Notes: generated by a model from the letters alone, not told the origin. Shown: positions 1-8,582, counted from the first letter of the stretch. The stretch is 44,987 nt of DNA from Clostridiales bacterium (GCA_017620475.1 JAFZQI010000034.1:1-44987), one strand, 5' to 3'. A program made the numbers and translations.

Positions 1-240
1 ATCCAGGTATTTGAAGGCTATGTGATTGCACGTAAGGGCGGCGGTCTTTCTGAGACCATGACAATTCGCCGTCTCTCCTATGGAGTTGGTGTTGAGCGTG
101 TTTTACCCGTTCATTCTCCTAACATTGATAAGATTGAGATCGTCCGTAAGGGCCGTGTAAGAAGAGCGAAGCTTTATTACCTGCGTGGTCGCGTTGGTAA
201 GGCAGCTAGAATTACTGAGAAGCTTTCTTCTAAGAAGTAA
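1..240 (+). CDS. rplS: 50S ribosomal protein L19, C-terminal part (cut by window start)
   Basis: The frame is open from base 1 and reads [15 protein letters not shown], then [37 protein letters not shown] and a lysine-rich tail ending at a TAA. This is the typical C-terminal two-thirds of L19, which sits at the 30S-50S interface of the ribosome. The start codon lies outside the window. In many Bacillota rplS is the last gene of rpsP-rimM-trmD-rplS and is followed by ylqF and rnhB. Here ylqF and rnhB do follow, but a reverse-strand gene lies in between. A clear intrinsic terminator stands about 27 bases after the stop. The internal ATG at base 22 is not a credible start because L19 homology extends upstream of it. 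Confidence 0.97.
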   Translation: MQVFEGYVIARKGGGLSETMTIRRLSYGVGVERVLPVHSPNIDKIEIVRKGRVRRAKLYYLRGRVGKAARITEKLSSKK

Positions 241-266
241 TTCAAGATTAAATTGCTTACGAAAAG

Positions 267-300
267 AAGAACTGCTGCACATGGTGCGGCAGTTCTTTTT
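267..300 (+). terminator. Intrinsic terminator of rplS
   Basis: A 14-bp stem AAGAACTGCTGCAC / GTGCGGCAGTTCTT (one G-U pair) with a 3-base loop runs straight into a run of T. It ends the rplS transcription unit. Confidence 0.93.
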
Positions 301-328
301 TGTTCGCTTCATTCTTTTTCTACGTGAA

Positions 329-357
329 AAGGACCGTGTCGCTAATTCACGGTCCTT
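329..357 (-). terminator. Inverted repeat, probable terminator for the reverse-strand M1-like gene
   Basis: A perfect 10-bp inverted repeat AAGGACCGTG / CACGGTCCTT with a 9-base loop. Read on the minus strand it is followed by TTTTC, so it could end transcription of the M1-like gene, whose stop is about 170 bases upstream on that strand. On the plus strand the following sequence is less T-rich. Confidence 0.6.
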
Positions 358-366
358 GTTCAACAT

Positions 367-396
367 TTGGAGGGTAAAATATGAAATTGGAGGGTA
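367..396 (+). repeat. Short tandem direct repeat TTGGAGGGTA
   Basis: TTGGAGGGTA occurs at 367-376 and again at 387-396, a 20-base period. Both copies look like ribosome binding sites; the first precedes an ATG (381) opening a frame of only ten codons. The 241-528 gap otherwise holds the two hairpins above, a weak AT-rich dyad at 422-437 (ATCTTC/GAAGAT), and a copy of a 20-bp repeat. I see no real gene in it. Confidence 0.5.
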
Positions 397-482
397 GAAA
401 ATATCTTCTTTAGTAGATTTTATCTTCTCTAGAAGATGTTTTTATTGTACCTTTCATTGGGGGGCTTTTTCCTAAATGAACT

Positions 483-502
483 GTCATCTGACAGTTTTGT
501 CA
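483..502. repeat. 20-bp direct repeat, copy 1 (flanks M1-like gene)
   Basis: GTCATCTGACAGTTTTGTCA, identical to bases 2193-2212. It contains two overlapping dyads: TGTCA-TC-TGACA and TGACA-GTTT-TGTCA. This copy lies between the stop of the M1-like gene and the terminators, where no promoter is evident. Confidence 0.85.
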
Positions 503-528
503 TCTAATGAGATACTATTTTTCGGGTT

Positions 529-2118
529 CTAGAAGTCCTTCATGTAGACCTCGAAAAGCTCGGAAAAGTCACCCTTCGTGATCCAGAAGTTTCTAAAATC
601 GATCGGATCGACTTCTTCGTAGGCAAATGCTTTGACATAGTCCTTGATCGCTTCGAAAAAAGCATCTTCGCCCATTTCCTGATACATGTGGAATATCAGT
701 GCCGCGCCTTTGTAATAGACTTCGCCGTACTCTTCAGGATGACTCTGATAGTCATAGATCGTGTCGTTGAGGTCAATGGAGAAGTCGCCGTCGACCTTCC
801 CGGAGTATTCGTCGTATACGCCCTGATCTTCATTCTTGAATGCTTCAAAGAACGTGTATTCATCCTGTCCTTCGTTGAAATGCTCACAGTACAGTCCCTC
901 AAAGAAAAGGCACATGCCTTCATCGATCCAGGGGTAACGGATCTCGTCATTTCCGATGATGCCGTAGAACCACTGATGAGCGATGCCGTGAGCGGTGGAA
1001 CAGGTGAGCATATTCGCAAGATACATCTGATCTTCTGAAGTATTATCCTTGATTAACGCATCCTTGGTCTCGGGATCGACTGTCAGCATGACTAGTCCGG
1101 GATACTCCATACAGCCGGTACCGGCAGGGCTGGCGGTACAGACAAGATTTAATGTATCGTAGGGATACCCGCCAAGGAGCGAATTGAAATACGAAAGGGC
1201 CTTCTTGGCCACTTCCAATACATGTTCACCGCAATTTACGTAAGTTTTCGGGAAGAACACGTTGATGGCGATGTCTTCGTACTCTTCACAAAGAAACTCC
1301 AGATCGGAAGAAATCGTGAAAGCAAAGTCCCGCACGTCGTCTGCCGCGTATTCTCCCTGGCAGAGCCGGCCGGTGGATGCAACCAGATAACCATCCGGAA
1401 CATCGATCGTGACGCGATAATCTGCAATATCTGTGTAGAAGGCGTCTCCGATATCAGTGTACGGCTGACAAAGCCAGCTCCCGTTTTCGAAAATGGCAGG
1501 GGTGATCAGTGCGTTTCCGAGATTGTATGTATTCCCCTCATAGCCGAAACGGCCGGCCATTGACGGGATCTTTACGGTATAACTCATATTGATCTCGATA
1601 TACAGTTCTTCTTCAAGAGTCGTCGGAAGCGTAAGGCTATATACGGTACCGTTGACTTGCTTGAGTTCGACTTCCTTTCCGCCGACCCGGACGCTATTGA
1701 CCTCGATTCCTCCACCTTTATCGGCGAAGGCTTGGGGGATCAGGTTGAAATAGATCTCGTTCTGAGCGGCTCCGGTGTAGTTGATGTAGGTCAGACGGTG
1801 ATCGACGCTGATGCTTTTCGAGATATCGTCGAATTTGATGGAAACGTTGTTTTGGGATTTCAGGCGGCCGATCTTGTTCTTGATCTTATCAGAGTCGGTA
1901 TGCCCTGCAGCAAGGACTCCTTCGTCATCAGTGTCGTCCTCCTGTGCACTATCTTTTCCGTTGGTCTTATTGTTTTCTTCATCTTCTGAAGAGGCCCGGG
2001 GTATAGCAATATTCAGTTTTTGTGATGCATCGTGGGATGTCGTTTCAGATTTCGCTTGGCAGGCAGCCCCGGAAAGAACGACCGATGCAAGCATAAAGGA
2101 TAAGAATGTCTTTCTCAT
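529..2118 (-). CDS. M1-family metallopeptidase-like lipoprotein, catalytic Glu missing (probable pseudoenzyme)
   Basis: 529 residues. The N-terminus (MRKTFLSFMLASVVLSGAAC) looks like a lipoprotein signal with Cys20 as the probable lipidated residue, followed by an acidic linker (about 40-75). The rest resembles gluzincin aminopeptidases of family M1: an N-terminal beta domain, a GAMEN-like CMEYPG segment, and the zinc site. The usual HExxH reads H377-G-I-A-H381, followed after 18 residues by Glu400 in WIDEG. Both zinc-binding His and the third ligand Glu are therefore kept, but the general-base Glu is Gly378 (codon GGC). The conserved Tyr region (VYYKGA) is present. A binding or regulatory role outside the membrane seems more likely than peptidase activity. 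The start is supported by GGAG eight bases upstream. The gene is on the strand opposite its neighbours and separates rplS from ylqF. Confidence 0.85.
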   Translation of the reverse strand: MRKTFLSFMLASVVLSGAACQAKSETTSHDASQKLNIAIPRASSEDEENNKTNGKDSAQEDDTDDEGVLAAGHTDSDKIKNKIGRLKSQNNVSIKFDDISKSISVDHRLTYINYTGAAQNEIYFNLIPQAFADKGGGIEVNSVRVGGKEVELKQVNGTVYSLTLPTTLEEELYIEINMSYTVKIPSMAGRFGYEGNTYNLGNALITPAIFENGSWLCQPYTDIGDAFYTDIADYRVTIDVPDGYLVASTGRLCQGEYAADDVRDFAFTISSDLEFLCEEYEDIAINVFFPKTYVNCGEHVLEVAKKALSYFNSLLGGYPYDTLNLVCTASPAGTGCMEYPGLVMLTVDPETKDALIKDNTSEDQMYLANMLTCSTAHGIAHQWFYGIIGNDEIRYPWIDEGMCLFFEGLYCEHFNEGQDEYTFFEAFKNEDQGVYDEYSGKVDGDFSIDLNDTIYDYQSHPEEYGEVYYKGAALIFHMYQEMGEDAFFEAIKDYVKAFAYEEVDPIDFRNFWITKGDFSELFEVYMKDF

Positions 2119-2192
2119 GTGGTATCTCCTGTCTTTGATTTTGTAATGCTCTCATTTTAGTTTTCTTTGATCGGGCGTAATATTTCTAAACC

Positions 2193-2212
2193 GTCATCTG
2201 ACAGTTTTGTCA
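2193..2212. repeat. 20-bp direct repeat, copy 2, overlapping the ylqF -35 box
   Basis: Identical to 483-502. Its last six bases, TTGTCA, serve as the likely -35 element of the ylqF promoter. A protein bound here could affect both ylqF and the divergent M1-like gene. Confidence 0.85.
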
Positions 2213-2237
2213 CTTCAAAGATGCGGTATGATATAAT
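2207..2237 (+). promoter_or_regulatory. Promoter of ylqF-rnhB-yraN
   Basis: TTGTCA (2207-2212), a 19-base spacer and TATAAT (2232-2237) preceded by TGA, an extended -10. The spacer is long, but the extended -10 compensates. Start of transcription would be near 2244, about 33 bases before the ylqF ATG. Confidence 0.7.
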
Positions 2238-2276
2238 GCTAAAAGACAGTATTTTGTAGGAAAAACGGAGAGATGT

Positions 2277-3164
2277 ATGGCGGAAGCAAAAGGTAATATC
2301 AACTGGTTCCCGGGTCACATGCGGAAGGCCTTAAACGAGGTGTCCGATAAGCTCAAGTTCGTAGATATCGTGTTTGAAACGGTGGATGCGCGTATCCCCA
2401 TCTCCAGCCGCAATCCCGAACTGGATTCACTCGTGGCGAAGAAACCGCGCATCGTGGTGCTCAATAAGGCCGATCTGGCAGATGAAAGAGTCACATCCGA
2501 TTGGCTTTCTTTCTATAAGTCGCAAGGGATCGCAGCGATTGCTATCGATGCTTCTCATAAAAAAGGCCTGGATAAGCTTCGTTCGATGGCGGTTGAGGCA
2601 TGCTCGGATGTTCTCGCGAAAGCGGAGAGTAAGGGCCGTATCGGACGTCCTGTGCGTGCTATGGTGGTCGGTGTACCGAATTCGGGCAAATCCACTTTGA
2701 TCAACGGGCTTTGTAATCGGAAGATTGCCATAACAGGGGATATGCCCGGTGTTACACGTGACTTTAAATGGGCGAGATCGGACGGCCAGCTGGAACTGAT
2801 GGACATGCCCGGTGTTCTTTGGCCGAGACTGGGTACGCCCAGAAATCAGCTTGTACTGACGTTAACAGGTGCGGTAAAGGTGGAGGTCGTTGATGTAGTC
2901 GATGTGGCTTTTGCCGGTATGAAACTGATCGAGAAACTGTATCCGTCCGAATTCTACACCCGTTATAAACTGGCGCCGGAAGGCGACGAGGATTATATCG
3001 AAGACGATTACGAGCGTTTCGAGGCAGCTGCCAGGAACATGGGATGTATCCTTTCCGGCGGACGCATCAATGACGAGCGATTTGCCAAACTTTTCTTAGA
3101 TGATTTCCGCAATATCCGGATCGGCAGGATCTCGCTGGAAACACCGGATGCACCGAAGGAGTAA
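2277..3164 (+). CDS. ylqF: Ribosome biogenesis GTPase YlqF (RbgA)
   Basis: 295 residues, the usual length. The start INWFPGHMRKA is the hallmark of YlqF/RbgA. It is a circularly permuted GTPase: G4 (NKAD, 63-66) comes before the P-loop G1 (GVPNSGKST, 132-140), then G2 Thr160 and G3 (DMPG, 176-179). The C-terminal region is the RNA-binding domain. In Bacillus RbgA acts in a late step of 50S assembly, in the cytoplasm. GGAG lies a few bases before the ATG. rnhB starts three bases after the stop, so the two are cotranscribed, as in other Bacillota. Confidence 0.95.
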   Translation: MAEAKGNINWFPGHMRKALNEVSDKLKFVDIVFETVDARIPISSRNPELDSLVAKKPRIVVLNKADLADERVTSDWLSFYKSQGIAAIAIDASHKKGLDKLRSMAVEACSDVLAKAESKGRIGRPVRAMVVGVPNSGKSTLINGLCNRKIAITGDMPGVTRDFKWARSDGQLELMDMPGVLWPRLGTPRNQLVLTLTGAVKVEVVDVVDVAFAGMKLIEKLYPSEFYTRYKLAPEGDEDYIEDDYERFEAAARNMGCILSGGRINDERFAKLFLDDFRNIRIGRISLETPDAPKE

Positions 3165-3167
3165 ACG

Positions 3168-3797
3168 ATGACAAGAGAAGAAAAACTGAAAGAAAAATAC
3201 GAAGTCATGTCCGCTTTTGAAAAAGAGTGTGCGGAACAGGGAATGCCGCTATGTTGCGGCATTGATGAGGCGGGAAGAGGCCCGCTGGCTGGCCCGGTCG
3301 TGGCCGCAGCTTGTATTCTGGATCCTGATAAACCGATCTATGGCCTCGATGATTCCAAGAAACTATCTCCGAAGCGCCGTGATGCCCTGTACGACGAAAT
3401 CGTGGCCAATGCGAAGTGTTTCTGCGTGATCCGTGTTGAGCCGGAAGAGATCGACCGGGTGAATATCCTTGAAGCAACGAAGAATGCGATGCGGGCGGCG
3501 GTCAAAGGTCTTCTGATAAATCCGGATGTGCTTCTGATCGATGCGGTCAATCTTTCGGGGACGGGTATTCCGGTTAAACCGATCATCAAAGGTGATGCAA
3601 AGACGACTTCCAGTGCGGCGGCCTCGATCCTTGCGAAGGTCTCCCGTGACCGGATCATGGAAGATTACGATAAGGAGTATCCAGGATACGGATTTGCCCA
3701 ACATAAGGGATACGGTACAGCTGCTCATTATGCGGCGATCCATGAACTTGGGATCTCGCCGATCCATCGCCATTCGTTCTTAAAGAAGATGCATTGA
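3168..3797 (+). CDS. rnhB: Ribonuclease HII
   Basis: 209 residues. RNase HII cleaves the RNA strand of RNA-DNA hybrids and starts ribonucleotide excision from DNA. The catalytic GIDEAGRGPLAGPVV motif gives Asp33 and Glu34; the remaining acidic residues are probably Asp125 (LLIDAV) and Asp161 (VSRDR). The conserved IIKGDAK, AASILAKVSRD, YGFAQHKGYGT and SPIHRHSF blocks are all present. An additional 20-odd residues precede the catalytic motif, as in other Gram-positive homologues. The ribosome binding site AAGGAG overlaps the end of ylqF. yraN follows after 16 bases. Confidence 0.96.
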   Translation: MTREEKLKEKYEVMSAFEKECAEQGMPLCCGIDEAGRGPLAGPVVAAACILDPDKPIYGLDDSKKLSPKRRDALYDEIVANAKCFCVIRVEPEEIDRVNILEATKNAMRAAVKGLLINPDVLLIDAVNLSGTGIPVKPIIKGDAKTTSSAAASILAKVSRDRIMEDYDKEYPGYGFAQHKGYGTAAHYAAIHELGISPIHRHSFLKKMH

Positions 3798-3813
3798 CTT
3801 TGGAGGAAATGCC

Positions 3814-4179
3814 GTGACAAGAAATCAGGACATCGGAAAGAGGTCGGAGGAGTTTGTCGCGCAGTTCCTGATCCGTCGCGGATGCGTGATCCTGGCTAGG
3901 AATTATTCGGTTCATAATGTCGGGGAGATCGATATCATCTGCAAGTATAAAGAGAAGATCCTGGTGATTGAGGTGAAGTCCAGAAGTACTAGCATGAATT
4001 ACGGGACACCGGAAGAAGCGGTGACAAAGTCGAAACAGAATAAGATCCTTCACACAACGGCAGAGTACTGCCGGGAGAATAAGATCTCTTTAGACCGCGT
4101 CTCGTATTTCGTCGCCGGAGTGACGCACGATACATGCGGCAATCCGGTGAAAGTGCAGTTTACCCCGTTTTTTGATTAA
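3814..4179 (+). CDS. yraN: YraN family (UPF0102) putative endonuclease
   Basis: 121 residues, full length for the family. It begins at GTG, seven bases after TGGAGG. The family has the PD-(D/E)xK nuclease fold; the expected residues are seen as G-E38-I-D40 and V-I-E53-V-K55. The N-terminal GKRSEEFVAQFL helix is also characteristic. The substrate is not established; the position beside rnhB is widely conserved and suggests a role in nucleic acid processing. I infer cotranscription with ylqF and rnhB. Confidence 0.9.
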   Translation: MTRNQDIGKRSEEFVAQFLIRRGCVILARNYSVHNVGEIDIICKYKEKILVIEVKSRSTSMNYGTPEEAVTKSKQNKILHTTAEYCRENKISLDRVSYFVAGVTHDTCGNPVKVQFTPFFD

Positions 4180-4214
4180 ACGGGATGAATATTAAGTTTT
4201 AATGAGAATGATCT

Positions 4215-5573
4215 ATGATGGTTGGTGATTTGCGAAAATTCAATAAATGGCGGAGAGTCTTGGTGGCTTTCTTTCTGTCTTTCTCATTTGCTTTAACCTG
4301 TTCTTGCTCCACGTCTCGAAAAGAATCGCTTCATTCTTCCGATTCTTCCGTTACAACAGAGACTTCGGTTCGTCCAGAATCAGTGGATTCGTTAGAAACG
4401 GAATCTTTATCGGATCCTTCTTTGACTGAAGAATCAGTAATTGCTTCCTCAAGTGACGAAACGGGATCGAGCGTCTCTGTGACGGAAGAGAATCCTTCCT
4501 CGTTAGAAGAGCCTGAGGTTTCTTCAGCAGAATCGTCCGAAAATGTTACCGATTCTTCAGTTGAAGAGTCTTCTATTTCCAAGGAAACGGAAGCAGAAAC
4601 AATCGGGTTTGAAGTATATTTTCTGGATGTCGGGCAGGGAGACTCCGCCCTGGTCTGTTGCGATAATCACTATATGCTGATCGATGGCGGTCCGTCGAAG
4701 AGTTCAGATGTGGTCTACTCCTTTTTGAAGAATCATGAGATCACGAATCTGGATTATATTGTTGCCACACACCCGGATGAAGATCATATCGGCGGAATTC
4801 CCGGAGCTTTGGAATTTTCAGAAGTTGAGGAGTTTCTCAGCCCTGTAGAGGATGACGACAGCTATTCTTTTCGAAGCATCCTTGACCGCTTACAAAAACA
4901 ACAGGCTGAATTCGTTGTTCCTTCTTGTGGAATGGAGTTTGATTTGGGAAGTGCCCATTGTTTCGTTGTCGGCCCGGTGGAGAATGCGGGGAAACTGAAT
5001 AACCGTTCTATCGTGATCCGGATCGTCTATGGCAACACATCATTTCTTTTTACCGGTGACGCCGAGTCAGAAGAAGAGGAGTCGATCCTTCAATCGGGAC
5101 AGACGCTTTCTTCAGATGTAATGAAAGTCAGTCATCACGGTAGTGAATACTCTACGACGGATATGTGGCTTGATGCCGTCCGGCCTTCTATAGCCATTAT
5201 CTCCTGTGGACAGGGCAATGATTTCGGATTCCCGACGAATCCCGTTCTGGAACGCTTGAAGGAACATGGTATTTCAGCATATCGTACCGATCTTCAAGGG
5301 GATATCCTCGTAAGATCGGACGGGGAGACGATCTCTGTCGAAACAGAAAAAGAGACTGATATGGATGTCTTTTCTGCTCCTGAAATCGAACCGGCCGAGC
5401 CGGATGACGGACTTGAACATGATTACATCATTAATACCAAGACAGGTAAATTCCATAAGCCCGACTGCGAAGCCGTTTCTAAGATGGATGAGAAGAACAG
5501 GAAAGAATACCACGGGACAAGAACTTCGTTGATTGAAGAGGGCTATGTACCGTGTAAGATGTGCAATCCATAG
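4215..5573 (+). CDS. ComEC-like metallo-beta-lactamase-fold lipoprotein with Ada-like C-terminal zinc module
   Basis: 452 residues. A hydrophobic signal ends in LTCSCS, suggesting lipidation at Cys29 or Cys31, and is followed by a long Ser/Glu/Thr-rich linker (about 32-125). The MBL domain opens with YFLDVGQGDSALV, carries the metal motif H186-P-D-E-D-H191, then FLFTGDAE and VSHHGS. This is the soluble hydrolase domain known from ComEC, where it is thought to degrade one DNA strand, but there are no ComEC membrane helices. The last 50 residues (NTKTGKFHKPDCEAV ... PCKMCNP) resemble the cysteine-rich Ada-type metal-binding module often joined to such secreted proteins. An extracellular nuclease or phosphodiesterase is plausible. 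The ribosome binding site is weak, and the gene follows yraN by 35 bases. The start is uncertain by a few codons. Confidence 0.85.
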   Translation: MMVGDLRKFNKWRRVLVAFFLSFSFALTCSCSTSRKESLHSSDSSVTTETSVRPESVDSLETESLSDPSLTEESVIASSSDETGSSVSVTEENPSSLEEPEVSSAESSENVTDSSVEESSISKETEAETIGFEVYFLDVGQGDSALVCCDNHYMLIDGGPSKSSDVVYSFLKNHEITNLDYIVATHPDEDHIGGIPGALEFSEVEEFLSPVEDDDSYSFRSILDRLQKQQAEFVVPSCGMEFDLGSAHCFVVGPVENAGKLNNRSIVIRIVYGNTSFLFTGDAESEEEESILQSGQTLSSDVMKVSHHGSEYSTTDMWLDAVRPSIAIISCGQGNDFGFPTNPVLERLKEHGISAYRTDLQGDILVRSDGETISVETEKETDMDVFSAPEIEPAEPDDGLEHDYIINTKTGKFHKPDCEAVSKMDEKNRKEYHGTRTSLIEEGYVPCKMCNP

Positions 5574-5616
5574 AATTAGCGCGCGTATACTATATTACCT
5601 TGTTAAAATGCCATCG

Positions 5617-5643
5617 AAGGACCCGTGAAAACGGGTTCTTTTG
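5617..5643 (+). terminator. Intrinsic terminator after the MBL-fold gene
   Basis: Stem AAGGACCCGT / ACGGGTTCTT (one G-U pair) with a GAAA tetraloop, followed by TTGT. It closes the ylqF-to-MBL unit. Confidence 0.85.
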
Positions 5644-5682
5644 TATATTTCGTCGAATTGTATTCTATATATTGCAAGTTGC

Positions 5683-5711
5683 TTGCCAAAATCTTTCAAA
5701 TATAACATAAT
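5683..5711 (+). promoter_or_regulatory. Promoter of the aminotransferase-purB-nifZ-thiI run
   Basis: TTGCCA (5683-5688), 17-base spacer, CATAAT (5706-5711). It implies a leader of roughly 140 bases before the aminotransferase. That leader carries a small dyad GAAAAAG/CTTTTTC (5761-5777) and copy A of the GTGCTTTT motif. The 5574-5855 gap holds nothing else I can identify. Confidence 0.65.
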
Positions 5712-5777
5712 AGTCTAGGTTTTGAGCGCGTTGTGTTTTTGAAAAATGCAGGACAGAAAAGAAAAAGTTTCTTTTTC

Positions 5778-5794
5778 AAGTGCTTTTCGAGAAG
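5778..5794 (+). repeat. GTGCTTTT intergenic motif, copy A
   Basis: AAGTGCTTTTCGAGAAG in the leader of the aminotransferase gene, 61 bases before its ATG. CTTTTC can pair with GAGAAG. Same core as copy E. Confidence 0.7.
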
Positions 5795-5855
5795 AATGAC
5801 GACTCAAAAACGCAAAAAATTAGAACACAAACATTTGGCAAGGAGGCCGGGATCA

Positions 5856-7145
5856 ATGAAGACCTATCGTGAGTTAAGTAAGGCGGAGTTACAGGATACT
5901 CTTAAGATTCTGGAAGTAAGATACAATGAGCTGAAATCCAGAAATTTGGCTCTGGACATGACGCGCGGTAAGCCGAGCCCGGACCAGCTTGATATTGCAA
6001 ATGAAATGCCGACTCTCCTGGATACGGATAATCTGAAGGCCGAAGGTGGCGCGGATTGCCGTAACTATGGCGTTCCGAACGGACTTCCCGAGTCACAGAA
6101 ACTTTTCGGGGAGATCCTCGGGATTGATCCGAGTCTTGTTACAGTCGGCAATAACTCCAGCTTGCAGCTGATGTATGATACACTTTCCCGTTCTCTGATC
6201 TTCGGTGAGATCGAGTCTTCAAAGCCCTGGGGACAGATCCCGAATCGTAAGTGGCTGTGCCCGGTACCGGGTTATGACAGACATTTCCTTGTGACGGAGA
6301 CTCTCGGTTTCGAGCTGATTCCGGTTCCGCTCAGTGAAGACGGTCCGGATATGGATATGATCGAGAAGCTTGTTGCTGAGGATGAGAGCATCCTGGGTAT
6401 GTGGGCGATGCCGCTCTACAGCAATCCGGACGGATATATCTATTCCGAGGAAGTATGTAAGCGTCTTGCTTCCATGAAGACCGCAGCTCCGGATTTCCGT
6501 ATTCTCTGGGATAATGCCTATTTGGTTCACCATCTCTACGACGAGCCGGAAAGACAGGGTACACTTCCGGATATTCTGAAGCTTTGCCGCGAGGCGGGAA
6601 ACCCGAACCGTGTTTACGAGTTCGCTTCCACAAGTAAGATCACCTTTGCCGGTTCCGGTATTGCCTGCATGGCGGCCAATGAAGAGAATACGACCCGCGC
6701 CCGCAAGTATCTGGGTGTACAGTCCATCGGACCGAACAAGATCGTTCAGCTGATGCATGCGAAGTATATCCCGAACCTTGAAGCGGTGAAAAAGGTCATG
6801 TCCAAGCAGGCGGAGATCCTCCGTCCGAAGTTTGAGACGGTTCTCAAAGTGTTGGATGAAGAGTTCCGCGGTGCCGGTATTGCACGCTGGAATGCGCCTC
6901 TGGGCGGCTACTTCATCTCCGTTTACCTTATGGACGGAACAGCCAAGGAAACGGTAAGACTGGCCAAGGAGTGCGGCGTGGCCTTTACTCCGGCAGGCGC
7001 GACCTACCCCTACAAGAAGGATCCGAACGACAGCAACCTGCGTATTGCTCCGAGCTTCCCGAGAGTTTCTGATATTGAAACAGCCGTTACAGTTTTCGCG
7101 GTTTGTGCTAAACTAGCAGCAGTAAGAAAACTTCTGGAGGAGTGA
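5856..7145 (+). CDS. Aspartate aminotransferase, type Ic (class I PLP enzyme)
   Basis: 429 residues from the ATG at 5856, which has AAGGAGG nine bases upstream; the frame is open further 5' (to 5733), but that part is Lys/Arg-rich leader without homology. The protein begins MKTYRELSKAEL and has LDMTRGKPSPDQLD, the pattern of the type Ic aspartate aminotransferases (Asp_aminotransf family). The expected PLP lysine is Lys261 in STSKITFAGSG; WDNAYLVHHL and NLRIAPSFP are also conserved. It would interconvert aspartate/oxaloacetate and glutamate/2-oxoglutarate in the cytoplasm. Aspartate is the substrate of the purine pathway in which the next gene, purB, releases fumarate. purB starts three bases after its stop. 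Confidence 0.9.
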   Translation: MKTYRELSKAELQDTLKILEVRYNELKSRNLALDMTRGKPSPDQLDIANEMPTLLDTDNLKAEGGADCRNYGVPNGLPESQKLFGEILGIDPSLVTVGNNSSLQLMYDTLSRSLIFGEIESSKPWGQIPNRKWLCPVPGYDRHFLVTETLGFELIPVPLSEDGPDMDMIEKLVAEDESILGMWAMPLYSNPDGYIYSEEVCKRLASMKTAAPDFRILWDNAYLVHHLYDEPERQGTLPDILKLCREAGNPNRVYEFASTSKITFAGSGIACMAANEENTTRARKYLGVQSIGPNKIVQLMHAKYIPNLEAVKKVMSKQAEILRPKFETVLKVLDEEFRGAGIARWNAPLGGYFISVYLMDGTAKETVRLAKECGVAFTPAGATYPYKKDPNDSNLRIAPSFPRVSDIETAVTVFAVCAKLAAVRKLLEE

Positions 7146-7148
7146 GCC

Positions 7149-8582
7149 ATGAAAGATATCTACGAAAGCCCGCTGAATTCGCGTTACAGCAGCCCTGAGA
7201 TGAAGGCGATCTTTTCGCCTGACCATAAGTTTAAGACCTGGAGACAGCTTTGGATCTATCTTGCTTCCGCGGAAAAAGAATTGGGCCTTAACATTACCGA
7301 TGAGCAGATCGCGGAGCTCGAGGCCGCTAAGGATGATATCAATTATGACGTTGCGGCACGTGAGGAGAAGCTTGTCCGCCATGACGTTATGGCGCACGTG
7401 CATGCTTATGGTGAGCAGTGCCCGAAGGCAAAGGGCATCATCCACCTGGGTGCGACATCCTGCTATGTCGGCGACAACACCGATATTCTTTTGATGCGTG
7501 AAGCCCTGATTCTGACCCGTAAGAGACTTGTTGTTGTGATCGACAAGCTTGCGAAGTTCGCCGACGAGTATAAGGCGATGCCGACACTGGGCTTTACCCA
7601 TTTCCAGCCGGCTCAGCTTGTCACAGTCGGTAAGCGTGCGACGCTGTGGCTGCAGGATCTTCTGATCGATCTGGATGAGCTCGACTATACACTTTCCTGC
7701 CTTAAGCCTCTTGGCTGTAAGGGTACGACCGGTACACAGGCCAGTTTCCTGGATCTTTTCCAAGGTGACCACGAGAAGGTCGAAATGCTTGACAAGATGA
7801 TCGCGGAAAAGATGGGATTTGAAGCTTCCATCTCCGTTTCCGGCCAGACCTATACAAGAAAACTGGATGCCAAGGTTCTCAACACCCTTTCCGGTATTGC
7901 GACCTCGGCCCATAAGTTCAGCAACGATATCCGTCTCCTCCAGCACCTCAAGGAGATCGAGGAGCCCTTCGAGAAGACTCAGATCGGTTCTTCCGCTATG
8001 GCCTATAAGCGCAACCCGATGCGTTCTGAGCGTATCTGCTCGCTGTCCCGTTACGTGATTTCTGCCGCGCTCAACCCGGCGATGACGGCTTCTGAGCAGT
8101 GGTTCGAGAGAACACTGGATGACTCCGCCAATAAGCGCATCAGTGTTCCGGAAGCGTTCCTCGCGGTCGATGCGATCCTGAGCATTTATCAGAACGTAGT
8201 GTCCGGACTGGTCGTTTACCCGAAGATGATCAGAAAACACATCATGGATGAGCTGCCGTTTATGGCTACCGAGAACATCATGATGGAGGCCGTTAAGCGC
8301 GGCGGTGACCGTCAGGATCTGCACGAGAAGATCCGTGTGCATTCCATGGCCGCAGGTAAGGTCGTCAAGGAAGAGGGCAAGCCCAACGATCTTCTGACAC
8401 GTATTGCCGAAGATCCGGCATTCGGACTGGATAAGAATTCCCTTGATTCGCTTCTTGATCCGGCACTCTATATCGGCCGCTGCCCTGAGCAGGTAACATC
8501 CTTCTTGAATAACGATGTCAAGCCTGTCCTGGAGATGTACGGTGAGTACCTCGACATGGAGGAACCTGAACTGAACGTATGA
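7149..8582 (+). CDS. purB: Adenylosuccinate lyase
   Basis: 477 residues. It splits SAICAR to AICAR and adenylosuccinate to AMP, releasing fumarate, in purine synthesis. The fumarase/aspartase superfamily signature appears as [15 protein letters not shown], and the other conserved regions are [24 protein letters not shown] and [14 protein letters not shown]. It belongs to the longer purB form that starts with [11 protein letters not shown], seen in Clostridia and animals. GGAGG lies just before the ATG, inside the end of the aminotransferase gene. The last four bases (ATGA) overlap the start of the cysteine desulfurase, implying translational coupling. Confidence 0.96.
   Translation: MKDIYESPLNSRYSSPEMKAIFSPDHKFKTWRQLWIYLASAEKELGLNITDEQIAELEAAKDDINYDVAAREEKLVRHDVMAHVHAYGEQCPKAKGIIHLGATSCYVGDNTDILLMREALILTRKRLVVVIDKLAKFADEYKAMPTLGFTHFQPAQLVTVGKRATLWLQDLLIDLDELDYTLSCLKPLGCKGTTGTQASFLDLFQGDHEKVEMLDKMIAEKMGFEASISVSGQTYTRKLDAKVLNTLSGIATSAHKFSNDIRLLQHLKEIEEPFEKTQIGSSAMAYKRNPMRSERICSLSRYVISAALNPAMTASEQWFERTLDDSANKRISVPEAFLAVDAILSIYQNVVSGLVVYPKMIRKHIMDELPFMATENIMMEAVKRGGDRQDLHEKIRVHSMAAGKVVKEEGKPNDLLTRIAEDPAFGLDKNSLDSLLDPALYIGRCPEQVTSFLNNDVKPVLEMYGEYLDMEEPELNV

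Noticed and set aside
5733..5855. Upstream start for the aminotransferase
   Set aside because: Residues before the ATG at 5856 are Lys/Arg-rich without homology, and the AAGGAGG sits right before 5856.
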